NCBI GenBank assembly: GCA_015228815.1
Contig: JADGCV010000022.1
Coordinates: 1-64,000 of the forward strand
Source: Magnetococcales bacterium
GTDB taxonomy: Bacteria > Pseudomonadota > Magnetococcia > Magnetococcales > UBA8363
Reading direction: 5' to 3'
Length of the DNA: 64,000 nt
Under the pieces are notes generated by a model. It did no database searches and was not told the DNA's origin. It was given only the letters and a program-made list of their open reading frames with translations. Below are positions 1-8,285 of this stretch, in pieces (the stretch's first letter is position 1; the number at the start of each line of letters is the position of its first letter). A program made the position numbers and the translations under genes.

Positions 1-76
1 GGCCGGATATATGGGTGCAACTCTTCCTTCACTATCGATGAAATTTCCTCTCGCATCTGCGGGGTGGACCATATAT

Positions 77-143
77 GGGGGATTGCCCCCAGGGTTTTGA
101 CTTTGTTTTTGACTTTGTTTTTTTTTCCACGCGCCATTTCACC
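77..143. repeat. Dispersed repeat arm (copy 1), upstream of mqnD
   Basis: A G5-ATTG-C5 hairpin is followed by T-rich tandem 12-mers of the GACTTTGTTTTT type and then by CACGCGCCATTTCACC. The same order of blocks is seen in the left arm of the large element at 2652-3052 and, reverse-complemented, in its right arm. The copy ends about 15 bases before the mqnD start codon. Bases 1-76 before it show no gene I can support. Confidence 0.75.
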
Positions 144-157
144 AATCATCATCTTCC

Positions 158-961
158 ATGCACTTTTCCCTGGCGTTTTCTCCCTGTCCCAACGACACCT
201 TTCTGTTCGGCGCCATTGCCCTGGGTCTGGTCCAGTATCCGGAGACGGACTGGAAGGTCCATCTGTTGGATATTGAAACATTGAATCGATCCGCACTCGA
301 TGGGTCTTTCGATGTCACCAAACTTTCGGTACACGCCTGGATGTCGGCACGGCATCAATACACACTTTTGCATATCGGCGGCGCCTTTACCGACAGCGAA
401 GGACCGGTCGTGGTCGCCAACCGTCCATGCACCATACAAGACCTTGCCGGTCGGCGCCTGGTATTTCCGGGACGGTATACCACCGCCTATCTGTTGTACC
501 GCATGCTGGTCCCAGGCGAGGGAGACCATCATTTCCTCCCCTACGACCGGATCGCCCCGGCAATCGCCTCGGGAGCATTCGATGCCGGGGTCATCATTCA
601 TGAAACCCGGTTTACCTTCGCCGACCACGGCCTCGAACACGTTCTGGACCTGGGTCGGTGGTGGCGGCAAGAAACCGGTCTGCCCCTTCCTTTGGGGTGT
701 TGCGCCATCCGTTCCTCGTTGCATGCCGAATGGGGACATGCGGTGGAAACCCTCATGAAACAAAGCCTTTCCCTGGCCCGTCATGGAAGTTCCGACCTTG
801 AGGACTACATGCGCCGGCATGCCTGTGAAATGGCCCCCGAGGTATTGGATCGTCATGTGCGACTTTTTGTCAACCGGTATACCGAGGATTTTGGCGACAG
901 GGGTTGGATGGCGCTTTGTGAATTGGAGTCTCGGGCACATCGCGCGGGGTTGCTTTCATGA
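158..961 (+). CDS. mqnD: 1,4-dihydroxy-6-naphthoate synthase MqnD
   Basis: This enzyme converts cyclic dehypoxanthine futalosine to 1,4-dihydroxy-6-naphthoate in the futalosine route to menaquinone. The 267-residue protein has the periplasmic-binding-protein-like fold expected of the family, and its N-terminal SPCPNDTF motif is the family hallmark. The length is typical. The stop overlaps the start of mqnB in an ATGA arrangement, so the two are likely translationally coupled. Four other menaquinone genes lie within the next 4 kb, which supports the assignment. A dispersed repeat arm sits immediately upstream and I see no clear Shine-Dalgarno sequence. Confidence 0.95.
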   Translation: MHFSLAFSPCPNDTFLFGAIALGLVQYPETDWKVHLLDIETLNRSALDGSFDVTKLSVHAWMSARHQYTLLHIGGAFTDSEGPVVVANRPCTIQDLAGRRLVFPGRYTTAYLLYRMLVPGEGDHHFLPYDRIAPAIASGAFDAGVIIHETRFTFADHGLEHVLDLGRWWRQETGLPLPLGCCAIRSSLHAEWGHAVETLMKQSLSLARHGSSDLEDYMRRHACEMAPEVLDRHVRLFVNRYTEDFGDRGWMALCELESRAHRAGLLS

Positions 962-1641
962 ACCCCATGAACGTTGGCTGGATCTTTGCCGCCCGTTGGG
1001 AGGCTTCTCCTTTTCTGCGGCGAAAATCGGCCCTGAAAGTTGCCGACGCCCCATTTCCACTGTACCGCATGGAATCAGAAGAAGCCGTTTCCTGGGCCAT
1101 TGTGACCGGAATGGGACCCGAGGCTGCCCGTGCGGGAACCTGGGCGTTGATCGAGAAATGCGAACCCCAGGGAATCGTCAATGCAGGTTTGGCTGGAGGA
1201 TTGACGCCCGAGATGACGATCGGGTCGAAAATCAAGGTGACCCATGCCTCATTGATCGACACGGATCGACCCTTGTCACCTGTTTTCTGGTATGGTCGCG
1301 AGAATCCAGGGAAACCGGAGGCTTCCTTTGGTGCCGCCCGGAAGGAAAAAAGGTTGTTGACCGTCACGGAACCGGTGTTCGATACCCGTTTGCGAACAAC
1401 GCTTTCCCAGTGGGGCGACCTGGTGGACATGGAAGGGGCGGCGATTGTCGCGGTCTGTCATGAAGCGGAAATTCCCTGCACCCTGATCAAACTGATCAGC
1501 GACCTGGCGGACGATGGCGCCAGGAAAGGGTTGCAGGAAAACATGAAAACCCATTGTCGTCTTCTGGCCGATCTCCTGGAACCCTTGTCCCCCGACGAAC
1601 TGGAAATGAATCCATGGAAACCCATACATCCAACCGCCTGA
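958..1641 (+). CDS. mqnB: Futalosine hydrolase MqnB
   Basis: A 227-residue nucleoside phosphorylase/hydrolase family protein that would remove the base from futalosine or aminofutalosine. It carries the family's NAGLAGGL stretch and the C-terminal DMEGAAI motif, where the Glu contacts the ribose, followed by an Asp near the end (KLISDLADD) expected to act on the purine. The start overlaps the mqnD stop (ATGA) and the end overlaps mqnE by 28 bases, giving an mqnD-mqnB-mqnE unit. If the pathway here runs through 6-amino-6-deoxyfutalosine (mqnE present), this enzyme would act on that compound. Confidence 0.9.
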   Translation: MNPMNVGWIFAARWEASPFLRRKSALKVADAPFPLYRMESEEAVSWAIVTGMGPEAARAGTWALIEKCEPQGIVNAGLAGGLTPEMTIGSKIKVTHASLIDTDRPLSPVFWYGRENPGKPEASFGAARKEKRLLTVTEPVFDTRLRTTLSQWGDLVDMEGAAIVAVCHEAEIPCTLIKLISDLADDGARKGLQENMKTHCRLLADLLEPLSPDELEMNPWKPIHPTA

Positions 1642-2660
1642 ATCGGACCGAAGCATGGACCCTGATCGTCCAATCCCGGGAAGACCACTGGTCCACCGTG
1701 GGGACGCTGGCCCACGGGCAACGCCTTGATCGTCATGGGAAAACAACGACCTACGTCCATAATCTGCATGTCAATCCTTCCAATATCTGCCATGCCGGAT
1801 GCAAGGTGTGTCGGTTTGGCGTATCTCCCGGTTCCTCAAAGGGATATGTTCTTGGTTTACCGGAAATTCTTGACCGGGTAGCCGAGAGTGAACCGGATGA
1901 GGTTCATATTGTCGGTGGTTTGAACGACATGTGGAACCTTGCCCGTTCTCTGGAACTGGTCGGAGCTTTGCGACGGTGTCATCCGCGCATGACCATCAAG
2001 GGATTCACTGCGGTCGAGATCGACTGGTTCGCCCGGAACACGGAACTACCGGTAGCGGTGGTCCTGGAGCGGTTGCAAAAGGCAGGACTCGATGGTTTGC
2101 CGGGGGGCGGGGCGGAACTGTTTTCCGAGAACATACGTAAACAATTGTTCCCCAACAAAATATCATCGGAACGATGGCTCCAGATCCATGAGACGGCGCA
2201 TCGTTTGGGCCTGTTCAGCAACGCGACCATGCTTTGTGGGCTGGGGGAAGGGTGGATGGAGCGGATCGATCATTTATTGGCGTTACGTGATCTTCAGGAT
2301 CGGACGGGTGGATTCACGGCGTTCATTCCATTGACGAGACAGTTTTCCAATCCTGCCGATTCCCGGTCCTTATCTCCTTTGGAAAACCTGGCGATCATCG
2401 CCATGTCTCGTTTAATCTTGGACAATATTTCGCACATCAAGAGCTATTGGCCGATGATGGGGATTGAGACAGCGGCGGTGGGGTTGTCCTGGGGGGCGGA
2501 TGACATGGACGGGGTCATTGGCCAGGAACGCATTGCCCACGCGGCGGGGGCCGATACCCCGGCGGGCCTGACACCAAAAGCGTTGAGGGCGATCATTCGC
2601 GGAGCGGGGTTTGATCCCGTGCGAAGGGATGGTCGGTTTCAATTGTTGAAAAATTATTGA
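1614..2660 (+). CDS. mqnE: Aminofutalosine synthase MqnE (radical SAM)
   Basis: A 348-residue radical SAM enzyme joining the MqnA product to SAM-derived adenosine to give aminofutalosine. The cluster-binding CxxxCxxC is at residues 59-66 (CHAGCKVC). The following VHIVGGL, KGFTAVEI and GLPGGGAELF stretches are typical of MqnE rather than MqnC. I chose the ATG inside the mqnB end; an earlier start at 1554 would add 20 residues lacking family character. The last codons and stop lie inside the end of the repeat element beginning at 2652, so the C-terminus (LKNY) may have been set by insertion of that element. Confidence 0.92.
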   Translation: METHTSNRLNRTEAWTLIVQSREDHWSTVGTLAHGQRLDRHGKTTTYVHNLHVNPSNICHAGCKVCRFGVSPGSSKGYVLGLPEILDRVAESEPDEVHIVGGLNDMWNLARSLELVGALRRCHPRMTIKGFTAVEIDWFARNTELPVAVVLERLQKAGLDGLPGGGAELFSENIRKQLFPNKISSERWLQIHETAHRLGLFSNATMLCGLGEGWMERIDHLLALRDLQDRTGGFTAFIPLTRQFSNPADSRSLSPLENLAIIAMSRLILDNISHIKSYWPMMGIETAAVGLSWGADDMDGVIGQERIAHAAGADTPAGLTPKALRAIIRGAGFDPVRRDGRFQLLKNY

Positions 2661-3052
2661 AAAAAAAAAGGGGTCTGGGGGATTGCCCCCAGGGTTTTGT
2701 TTTTGACTTTGTTTTTCCACGCGCCATTTCACCCGAAGCGAATTTCCGCGGTTTTTGCGGAAATTCGCGCAGGCGCGCGCCCTTGTCCTGGTCTTTTCGC
2801 GGTTTTTGCGAAAAGACCAGGACACATTGCAAGTTTCCAGGCTGCACAACCAGCAGTGCGTTTGCCCTTCTTCGCAAAAACCGCGAAGAAGGGCAAACCA
2901 AGGCGCGCGCCTACGCAAGATTCCCGCAAAAACCACGCGGGAATCTTGCTTCGGGTGAAATGGCGCGTAAAAAACAAAATCAAAAACAAAATCAAAAACA
3001 AAATCAAAACCCTGGGGGCAATCCCCCAGACCCCTTTTTTCTTTCAATAATT
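2652..3052. repeat. Large composite palindromic element between mqnE and mqnA
   Basis: The left arm (2652-2739) and right arm (2948-3052) are imperfect reverse complements. Reading inwards, each has AATTATTGAAA, a purine run, GGGGTCTGGGGG, a G5-ATTG-C5 hairpin, T-rich 12-mer tandem repeats, CGCGCCATTT and CACCCGAAGC. About 210 bases between the arms hold four stem-loops, listed separately. Open reading frames exist across the element on both strands but are low-complexity by-products of the repeats. This looks like a non-coding mobile or structured element (MITE/REP-like); no transposase is nearby. Confidence 0.85.
2738..2949. repeat. Array of four stem-loops with constant loop and variable stems
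   Basis: Four perfect or near-perfect hairpins. Stem 2738-2749/2757-2768 (12 bp) has loop GGTTTTT. Stem 2785-2800/2808-2823 (16 bp) has loop GGTTTTT. Stem 2861-2875/2883-2897 (15 bp) has loop AAAAACC. Stem 2915-2927/2937-2949 (13 bp) has loop AAAAACCAC. All stems close with CGC/GCG at the loop but otherwise differ in sequence. The first two and last two loops are reverse complements, so the array is itself palindromic around an unstructured centre (2824-2860). GGCGCGCGCC blocks flank each half (about 2772-2781 and 2901-2911). Confidence 0.85.
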
Positions 3053-3079
3053 AAACCCGGGGGTACCTGGGGAGTTACT

Positions 3080-3171
3080 CAAAATCAAAAACAAAGTCAA
3101 AAACAAAGTCAAAACCCTGGGGGCAATCCCCCAGACCCCTTTTTTCTTTCAATAATTAAACCCGGGGGGGT
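3080..3171. repeat. Extra direct copy of the element's right arm
   Basis: Tandem AAAATC/AAAGTC-type 12-mers, the CCCTGGGGGCAATCCCCCAG hairpin, a T-rich stretch with TCAATAATT, and AAACCCGGGG repeat the block at 2990-3065 in the same direction. A third fragment (TTTTTTCAATAATTTTTTCC) follows at about 3187-3208, just before mqnA. It may also serve as a strong terminator-like structure between mqnE and mqnA. Confidence 0.75.
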
Positions 3172-3220
3172 GCCTGGGCAGTTACCCTTTTTTCAATAAT
3201 TTTTTCCCTGGAACACCATC

Positions 3221-4014
3221 ATGCGTCTCGAACCCGCCATCGGAATCGTCCCCTATCTGAACATGCGTCCCTTTGTCCTGATCCCCCCCCCCCCCCCGGA
3301 TGCCACCAGGTATTGCGGACACCGCAACAAATGATCCAGGAATTGTCACATGGTAAACTGATCGCGGGAGCGATTCCCGTTGGCGGATTACATCTTGTTC
3401 CTCAAGATAAATTTGAATTATTAAACTTTGGCCTGGCCGCTCGTGGCCCGGTACGGAGCGTCGCCCTCTTCTCCAGAATCGCCTTTGACGCATTTTCATC
3501 ACAATCCACCGTTCGTATCACCACGGAATCGGTCTCTTCCGTCCGCCTCCTGTCACTCCTCTGGAAAATGCGAACACATCATCCCGGAATCCCCACCCTC
3601 GCCACCCCGGAAGATACCCCCGATGGCGAACTCCTCATCGGAAACGCCGCCCTCATCCGCCAACGACACGGAAACGATCAATTCATTACCGATCTGTCAC
3701 AGCGCTGGTTCATCAATACCCAACTTCCATTCGTCTTCGCCCGCTGGGTCATGGCATCTACCATCAATCCACAACAGAAAAATGACATCCACTCCTGGCT
3801 GTCGGAAATCGACGCCCGACGCGAAGAACTGCTGCAACAAACCGCATACGAACCCAATAACCTCATGCCCCCACAGGAAATCCTCTCCTACCTGAAGCAC
3901 ATCTCCTGGAAACTCGGTCCGGAAGAGGAAGCAGGTCAACATCACTTTCTCAACACATGGAAACAATTGGGCAACGAACCCGTATTCCAGGAAAGAAGCT
4001 ACAAAAATATATAA
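3221..4014 (+). CDS. mqnA: Chorismate dehydratase MqnA, frame broken at a 15-C tract
   Basis: MqnA makes 3-enolpyruvylbenzoate from chorismate, the first step of the futalosine route. From the ATG at 3221 the reading begins IGIVPYLNMRPF, a typical MqnA N-terminus, then enters 15 Cs (3283-3297) and stops soon after. The rest of the enzyme is open in another frame from about 3298 to 4014, including GAIPVGG and the C-terminal helices. C16 or C13 would join both parts into one protein of about 264 residues with a short proline run. Either the sequence has a homopolymer error or the gene is phase-variable. Without the shift only a TTG start at 3313 would give a shortened protein. Confidence 0.85.
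3283..3297 (+). repeat. Homopolymeric C15 tract inside mqnA
   Basis: Fifteen consecutive Cs lie about 20 codons into mqnA and coincide exactly with the change of reading frame. Tracts of this length are prone both to slipped-strand mispairing in cells and to length errors in sequencing. Confidence 0.95.
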
Positions 4015-4022
4015 GGAACAAT

Positions 4023-5111
4023 ATGTTATCAAAAGAAAACACCACCCCACCGGAGAAACCGGTTGTTCCAGAGATCCATTCCCGAGAACGGCTCAACCGG
4101 ACCCAGGCCCTGGAATTCTTGACCCGATCCCCCCTTGGCGAACTCATGCGCCAGGGATTGGCAATGCGAAAACACCTCCATCCCGGCAATGAAGTCACCT
4201 GGGTATTCGATACCAATCCCAACCATACCAATATCTGTCACACCCGGTGTTCCTTCTGCGCCTTCTGGCGTGATGAAAAGGACGGTTATCGCCTGACCAC
4301 GGAAGAACTCATACAAAGATTGACCCCAGCTGTTTCCCAAGGGGCGACCACAGTACTGATTCAAGGGGGGCATGATCCCGCCCTGACCCTGGACGACTGG
4401 GTCGCCCTCATTCGGGCCATCGTTTATGCCTTCCCCCAGATCCATCTGCATCCGTTCAGCCCTCCCGAAATTCTGTTCATGGCCCAACAGGAGGAAACAA
4501 CCGTCGAACATGTCCTGAAAACACTGTGGGATGAAGGCATTCGCACCATCCCCGGCGGCGGTGCGGAAATTCTTGCGGATTCCGTTCGACAACGAATCTC
4601 TCCCGCCAAATGCCGTGCCGATGAATGGCTCGACCTCATGGAATCGGCCCACGGAATGGGATTCAAGACGACCGCGACCATGATGTACGGTCACATCGAA
4701 ACCGCCGAAGACATCGTGGATCACCTGTTGTCCCTCCGTTCCCTTCAAGAACGAACAGGCGGATTTTCATCATTCATCCCCTGGTCGTTCAAACCAGGCA
4801 CAACCCCCCTGGGACGGCAGATCCGGCAACCAGCCCCGGCCATCGATTATCCACGCCTGATTGCGCTGGCGCGGCTGGTGCTGGATAACATTCCCCACAT
4901 TCAAAGTTCATGGTTCAGCGAAAACATGCGTGCCGGGCAACTGGGCCTTCTGGCGGGGGCCGACGATTATGGCGGGTTGTTGTTCGAGGAAAACGTTCTT
5001 GACCAGGCAGGGCACGCCCCGAAAAACGATAAAAACCGAATTCTCGACAGCATCCGGGCCATGGGATTCCAACCGGTCCAACGGGATGGTTTCTACCGAC
5101 CGATCAACTGA
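4023..5111 (+). CDS. mqnC: Cyclic dehypoxanthinyl futalosine synthase MqnC (radical SAM)
   Basis: A 362-residue radical SAM enzyme that cyclises dehypoxanthine futalosine. The iron-sulfur motif CxxxCxxC is at residues 72-79 (CHTRCSFC), preceded by NPNHTNIC. Downstream LIQGGHDPAL, HLHPFSPPEI and TIPGGGAEIL are the blocks that separate MqnC from MqnE. I chose ATG 4023 because AAGGAA lies just upstream; starting at 3957 would overlap mqnA. It follows mqnA by 8 bases and ends 22 bases before the convergent tgt. Confidence 0.94.
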   Translation: MLSKENTTPPEKPVVPEIHSRERLNRTQALEFLTRSPLGELMRQGLAMRKHLHPGNEVTWVFDTNPNHTNICHTRCSFCAFWRDEKDGYRLTTEELIQRLTPAVSQGATTVLIQGGHDPALTLDDWVALIRAIVYAFPQIHLHPFSPPEILFMAQQEETTVEHVLKTLWDEGIRTIPGGGAEILADSVRQRISPAKCRADEWLDLMESAHGMGFKTTATMMYGHIETAEDIVDHLLSLRSLQERTGGFSSFIPWSFKPGTTPLGRQIRQPAPAIDYPRLIALARLVLDNIPHIQSSWFSENMRAGQLGLLAGADDYGGLLFEENVLDQAGHAPKNDKNRILDSIRAMGFQPVQRDGFYRPIN

Positions 5112-5133
5112 AACAAAAAATACCCGTCATGGA

Positions 5134-6267
5134 TCAATATTCAGGCTTTTCCCCCGCCAGGGCACCATGAAACGCCCGTTGAAATGCGGTAAACCCCTTG
5201 CGACGGATGGCATCCTTCATGGCGCGGGTCAAATCGAGATAAAAATGAAGATTGTGCAACGTCATCAGGCGCATGCCCAGGATTTCGCGACCGATATACA
5301 GGTGTCGCAGATAGGCGCGACTGTAGTGGCGGCAGGCATCGCAACCACAACAAGGATCGATCGGTCCCGGATCGTCACGATTTTCGGCCCGCTTGATATT
5401 GAATGGTCCCTTCCGGGTAAACAACTGTCCATTGCGTGCATTCCGGGTCGGCAACACGCAATCGAACATGTCCACGCCAAGCGCCACGGCATCGACGATG
5501 TCTTCCGGTTTGCCCACCCCCATGAGATAACGGGGTTTTTCGCTGGGCAACAATTGTGGGGCATAGGACAGGACCGCCATCATCGTCGCCCGTGACTCCC
5601 CTACCGACAACCCCCCGATGGCATATCCGTCGAACCCCAGATCCACCAGTCCCGCCGCCGATTCACGCCGCAACGACTCATCGCTGCCCCCCTGCATGAT
5701 GCCAAACAGGGCACGATCCGATTTTTCCGGATCGCGGGCCGACTTGCACCGTGCGCCCCACCGCAATGACAGAGCCATGGCCGCGGCCACCCGCTCCCGC
5801 GGGGCATCGCCCGCAGGACATTCATCCAACTGCATCATGATGTCGGACCCGAGAGTTTCCTGCACCCGGATCGCCTCCTCGGGACTCAGGAAATGCCTTG
5901 AACCATCGATATGGGAGTGAAACAAGGCCCCCTCTTCGCTGATACGGCACAGAGGCCCGAGACTGAATACCTGATAGCCGCCCGAATCGGTCAGAATCGG
6001 CCGCTGCCAGTTCATGAACCGGTGCAAACCTCCCAGACGGGCAATGCGTTCGGCCCCAGGCCGCAAGAACAGATGGTAGGTATTGGCCAGGACGATCCTG
6101 GCCCCCAGGTTCTCCAGTTCCCCCGGAGTCATCGCCTTGACCGTCGCCTGGGTCCCCACGGGCATGAAGATCGGGGTTTCGACGATTCCGTGGGCCGTGT
6201 GCAGCCGACCCAACCGGGCGCCGCAGGGATCGGTGGCAATGGATTCGAAAGAAAAAGGGGAACTCAT
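5134..6267 (-). CDS. tgt: tRNA-guanine transglycosylase Tgt
   Basis: This enzyme exchanges guanine-34 of certain tRNAs for preQ1 during queuosine formation. The 377-residue protein contains the catalytic Asp in LTDSGGYQVFSLG, a second Asp region ECVLPTRNARNG-like (here DCVLPTRNARNG), and the structural zinc site CxCxxC plus His near the C-terminus (DPCCGCDACRHYSRAYLRHL). I chose the ATG giving the usual length; an upstream start would overlap queA. It lies downstream of queA, the enzyme that acts next in the same pathway. Confidence 0.95.
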   Translation of the reverse strand: MSSPFSFESIATDPCGARLGRLHTAHGIVETPIFMPVGTQATVKAMTPGELENLGARIVLANTYHLFLRPGAERIARLGGLHRFMNWQRPILTDSGGYQVFSLGPLCRISEEGALFHSHIDGSRHFLSPEEAIRVQETLGSDIMMQLDECPAGDAPRERVAAAMALSLRWGARCKSARDPEKSDRALFGIMQGGSDESLRRESAAGLVDLGFDGYAIGGLSVGESRATMMAVLSYAPQLLPSEKPRYLMGVGKPEDIVDAVALGVDMFDCVLPTRNARNGQLFTRKGPFNIKRAENRDDPGPIDPCCGCDACRHYSRAYLRHLYIGREILGMRLMTLHNLHFYLDLTRAMKDAIRRKGFTAFQRAFHGALAGEKPEY

Positions 6268-6323
6268 CGGATTCCATGCACGATTCGAGGATGGGTCATG
6301 GTCATGGCACGTCTTCTTGTTTT

Positions 6324-7391
6324 TCAGGCCCGCTCGGGCCACACCAGTGATGCGTCGCCATAGGAATAGAATCGATAACCATGCGCCATGGCATGCGCAT
6401 AATCACGGTCCAAACGGCCAAGCCCGGCAAAAGCCGCGACCAACAATAAAAGACTCGATCGTGGCAAATGAAAGTTGGTGATCAAACCATCGACGACATG
6501 GAACTCATCTCCCGGTTGGAGAAACAGGTTGGTCTCCCCCTGCCAGGGATGAAGCCCGCCCAGACGACGGCGGACACTCTCCAAGGTTCGCACCACGGTT
6601 GTCCCGACGGCGACCACCCTTCCCCCCCCCTTTTTGGTCTCCTCGATGGCCGCCACCGTCTCCAGCGAAAGACGGCACCATTCCGCATGAAGTGTTCGTC
6701 CCGAAATCGCTGTCCCGCGCAAAGGTTGAAAGGTTCCCAACCCCACATGCAACGTCGTCCATGCGCAACCGATGCCACGTTCCTTCAACGACTGGAACAA
6801 TTCCGTGGTAAAATGCAACCCCGCCGTTGGCGCCGCCACCGCCCCGGCATGACGGGCAAAAACGGTCTGGTAGCGTTCGCGATCACCACGATCGGGATTC
6901 GGCGCGATATAGGGCGGCAACGGCACCTGGCCGTGGCGCTCCAATACCTCTTCAACCGACCGGCCAGGGTGATGCAGCAATACCCTGAAACCCGCCTCGG
7001 TCCGGTCCGTGACGACAACCTCGAAATCCGCGCCGACGATGACCCGTTGTCCCGATGAAATTTTCTTGTTGCTCTTGACCAATGCCTCCCAATGGCCCAC
7101 CTCTTCCAGGGGACGCAGCAGAAAAACCTCCATGTGACCGCCGGTCGGCTTTTTTCCCGACAATCGGGCCGGAATGACCCGGGTATCGTTGAATACCAGA
7201 AGATCACCAGGATCGAGGAGAAGCGGCAGGTCGCGAACCATACGGTCCCCAACCCCCTCCCGATGACTCACCAGCAGACGGGCCGCATCCCTCGGGGATG
7301 CCGGCGTCTGGGCAATACGCTCCCGCGGAAGATCATAATCGAAGCGATCCAGATCCAACGGAGCGGAAAAATCAAACACGGATCGATCCAT
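6324..7391 (-). CDS. queA: S-adenosylmethionine:tRNA ribosyltransferase-isomerase QueA
   Basis: This enzyme adds epoxycyclopentane from SAM to preQ1 in tRNA, giving epoxyqueuosine. The 355-residue protein begins with the typical FDYDLPxERIAQTP block, followed by DLLVFNDTRVIPARL, and ends with NFHLPRSSLLLLVAAF and YRFYSYGDASL, all strongly conserved in QueA. It sits 33 bases after znuB and 56 bases before tgt on the same strand, so queuosine genes appear to share a transcript with the zinc-uptake genes. Confidence 0.96.
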   Translation of the reverse strand: MDRSVFDFSAPLDLDRFDYDLPRERIAQTPASPRDAARLLVSHREGVGDRMVRDLPLLLDPGDLLVFNDTRVIPARLSGKKPTGGHMEVFLLRPLEEVGHWEALVKSNKKISSGQRVIVGADFEVVVTDRTEAGFRVLLHHPGRSVEEVLERHGQVPLPPYIAPNPDRGDRERYQTVFARHAGAVAAPTAGLHFTTELFQSLKERGIGCAWTTLHVGLGTFQPLRGTAISGRTLHAEWCRLSLETVAAIEETKKGGGRVVAVGTTVVRTLESVRRRLGGLHPWQGETNLFLQPGDEFHVVDGLITNFHLPRSSLLLLVAAFAGLGRLDRDYAHAMAHGYRFYSYGDASLVWPERA

Positions 7392-7424
7392 GGATCATGA
7401 ACGCCACCTCCGTCACCATTGATT

Positions 7425-8228
7425 TCATGGATCGTTGACCTTGCGCAGCCGGGAATAAAGAAGACTCGACAGAAAAAGAACCATCGCCGACACCACGATG
7501 GACGGTCCGGAAGGGATATCCCAATGATAGGAGGCCGTCAAGCCGACAGATACCGCAACCACCCCGAACATGGCCCCGAACACCGCCATGGCTTCCGGAG
7601 TTCGAATCAAATTGCGTGCCGTGGCGGCGGGAATGATCAACATCGAGGTCACCAGAAGAACGCCGACGATTTTCATGGTCATGGCGATGACGATTGCGAT
7701 CAGCAGCATGAAAACAAGTTGCACGCGATCCACCGCGATCCCTTCGGCACGGGCCAGGTCTTCGTGAACGGTGACAAGCAGCAAGGGATTCCAGATCCTG
7801 GCCAGGATCGCCAGGACAACCGCCCCCCCCACCAGGATGCCCACGACATCCGCCAGGGAAACCGCCAGAATGTCGCCAAAAAGGTATCCCATCAGATCGA
7901 TCCGAACCCAGGTCATGAAGCCCAGGACCACCAATCCCAGGGACAAGGCGCCATGGGACAGGATTCCCAACAGGGTATCGCTCGCCAGTGTCCGTTGTCG
8001 TCGCAACAGATACAGAAGCACCGCGATGGTGCCACTCACCGCCACGACCCCGACGGTTGGATCCCCCTCCCCGATCATCAAGCCGGCAGCCACGCCCAGC
8101 AAGGCGCCATGGGACATGGTATCGCCAAAATAGGCCATCCGGCGCCAAACGACGAAACATCCCAAAGGTCCGCTCACCACCGCCACCCCCAGCCCCGCAA
8201 GCCAGGACAGCCACAGGATGTCCACCAT
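7425..8228 (-). CDS. znuB: Zinc ABC transporter permease ZnuB
   Basis: A 267-residue inner-membrane permease of the ABC-3 (Zn/Mn) family with about eight hydrophobic segments. The typical GCFVVWRRMAYFGDTMSHGALLG block lies near the N-terminus, and TSMLIIPAATARNLI later in the protein is another family block. The start was placed at the Met opening the first membrane segment; an upstream Met at 8270 is possible. It follows znuC by 57 bases in a zur-znuC-znuB run and would pair with the separate ZnuA encoded on the other strand. Confidence 0.93.
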   Translation of the reverse strand: MVDILWLSWLAGLGVAVVSGPLGCFVVWRRMAYFGDTMSHGALLGVAAGLMIGEGDPTVGVVAVSGTIAVLLYLLRRQRTLASDTLLGILSHGALSLGLVVLGFMTWVRIDLMGYLFGDILAVSLADVVGILVGGAVVLAILARIWNPLLLVTVHEDLARAEGIAVDRVQLVFMLLIAIVIAMTMKIVGVLLVTSMLIIPAATARNLIRTPEAMAVFGAMFGVVAVSVGLTASYHWDIPSGPSIVVSAMVLFLSSLLYSRLRKVNDP

Positions 8229-8285
8229 CAAGACCAACCTTTCCCCGAAAACATCACCCACCCCCGCCACCGCGGATCCACGGTG

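Noticed and set aside
1-76. Possible end of a gene entering from the left edge
   Set aside because: Short open frames exist but carry no recognisable sequence.
2738-2949. CRISPR-like array
   Set aside because: Units are inverted hairpins with differing stems and irregular spacing, not identical direct repeats with spacers; no cas genes.
2657-3199. Long open frames on both strands across the repeat element
   Set aside because: They encode low-complexity copies of the repeat arms and hairpins, with no family resemblance and mirror versions on the other strand.
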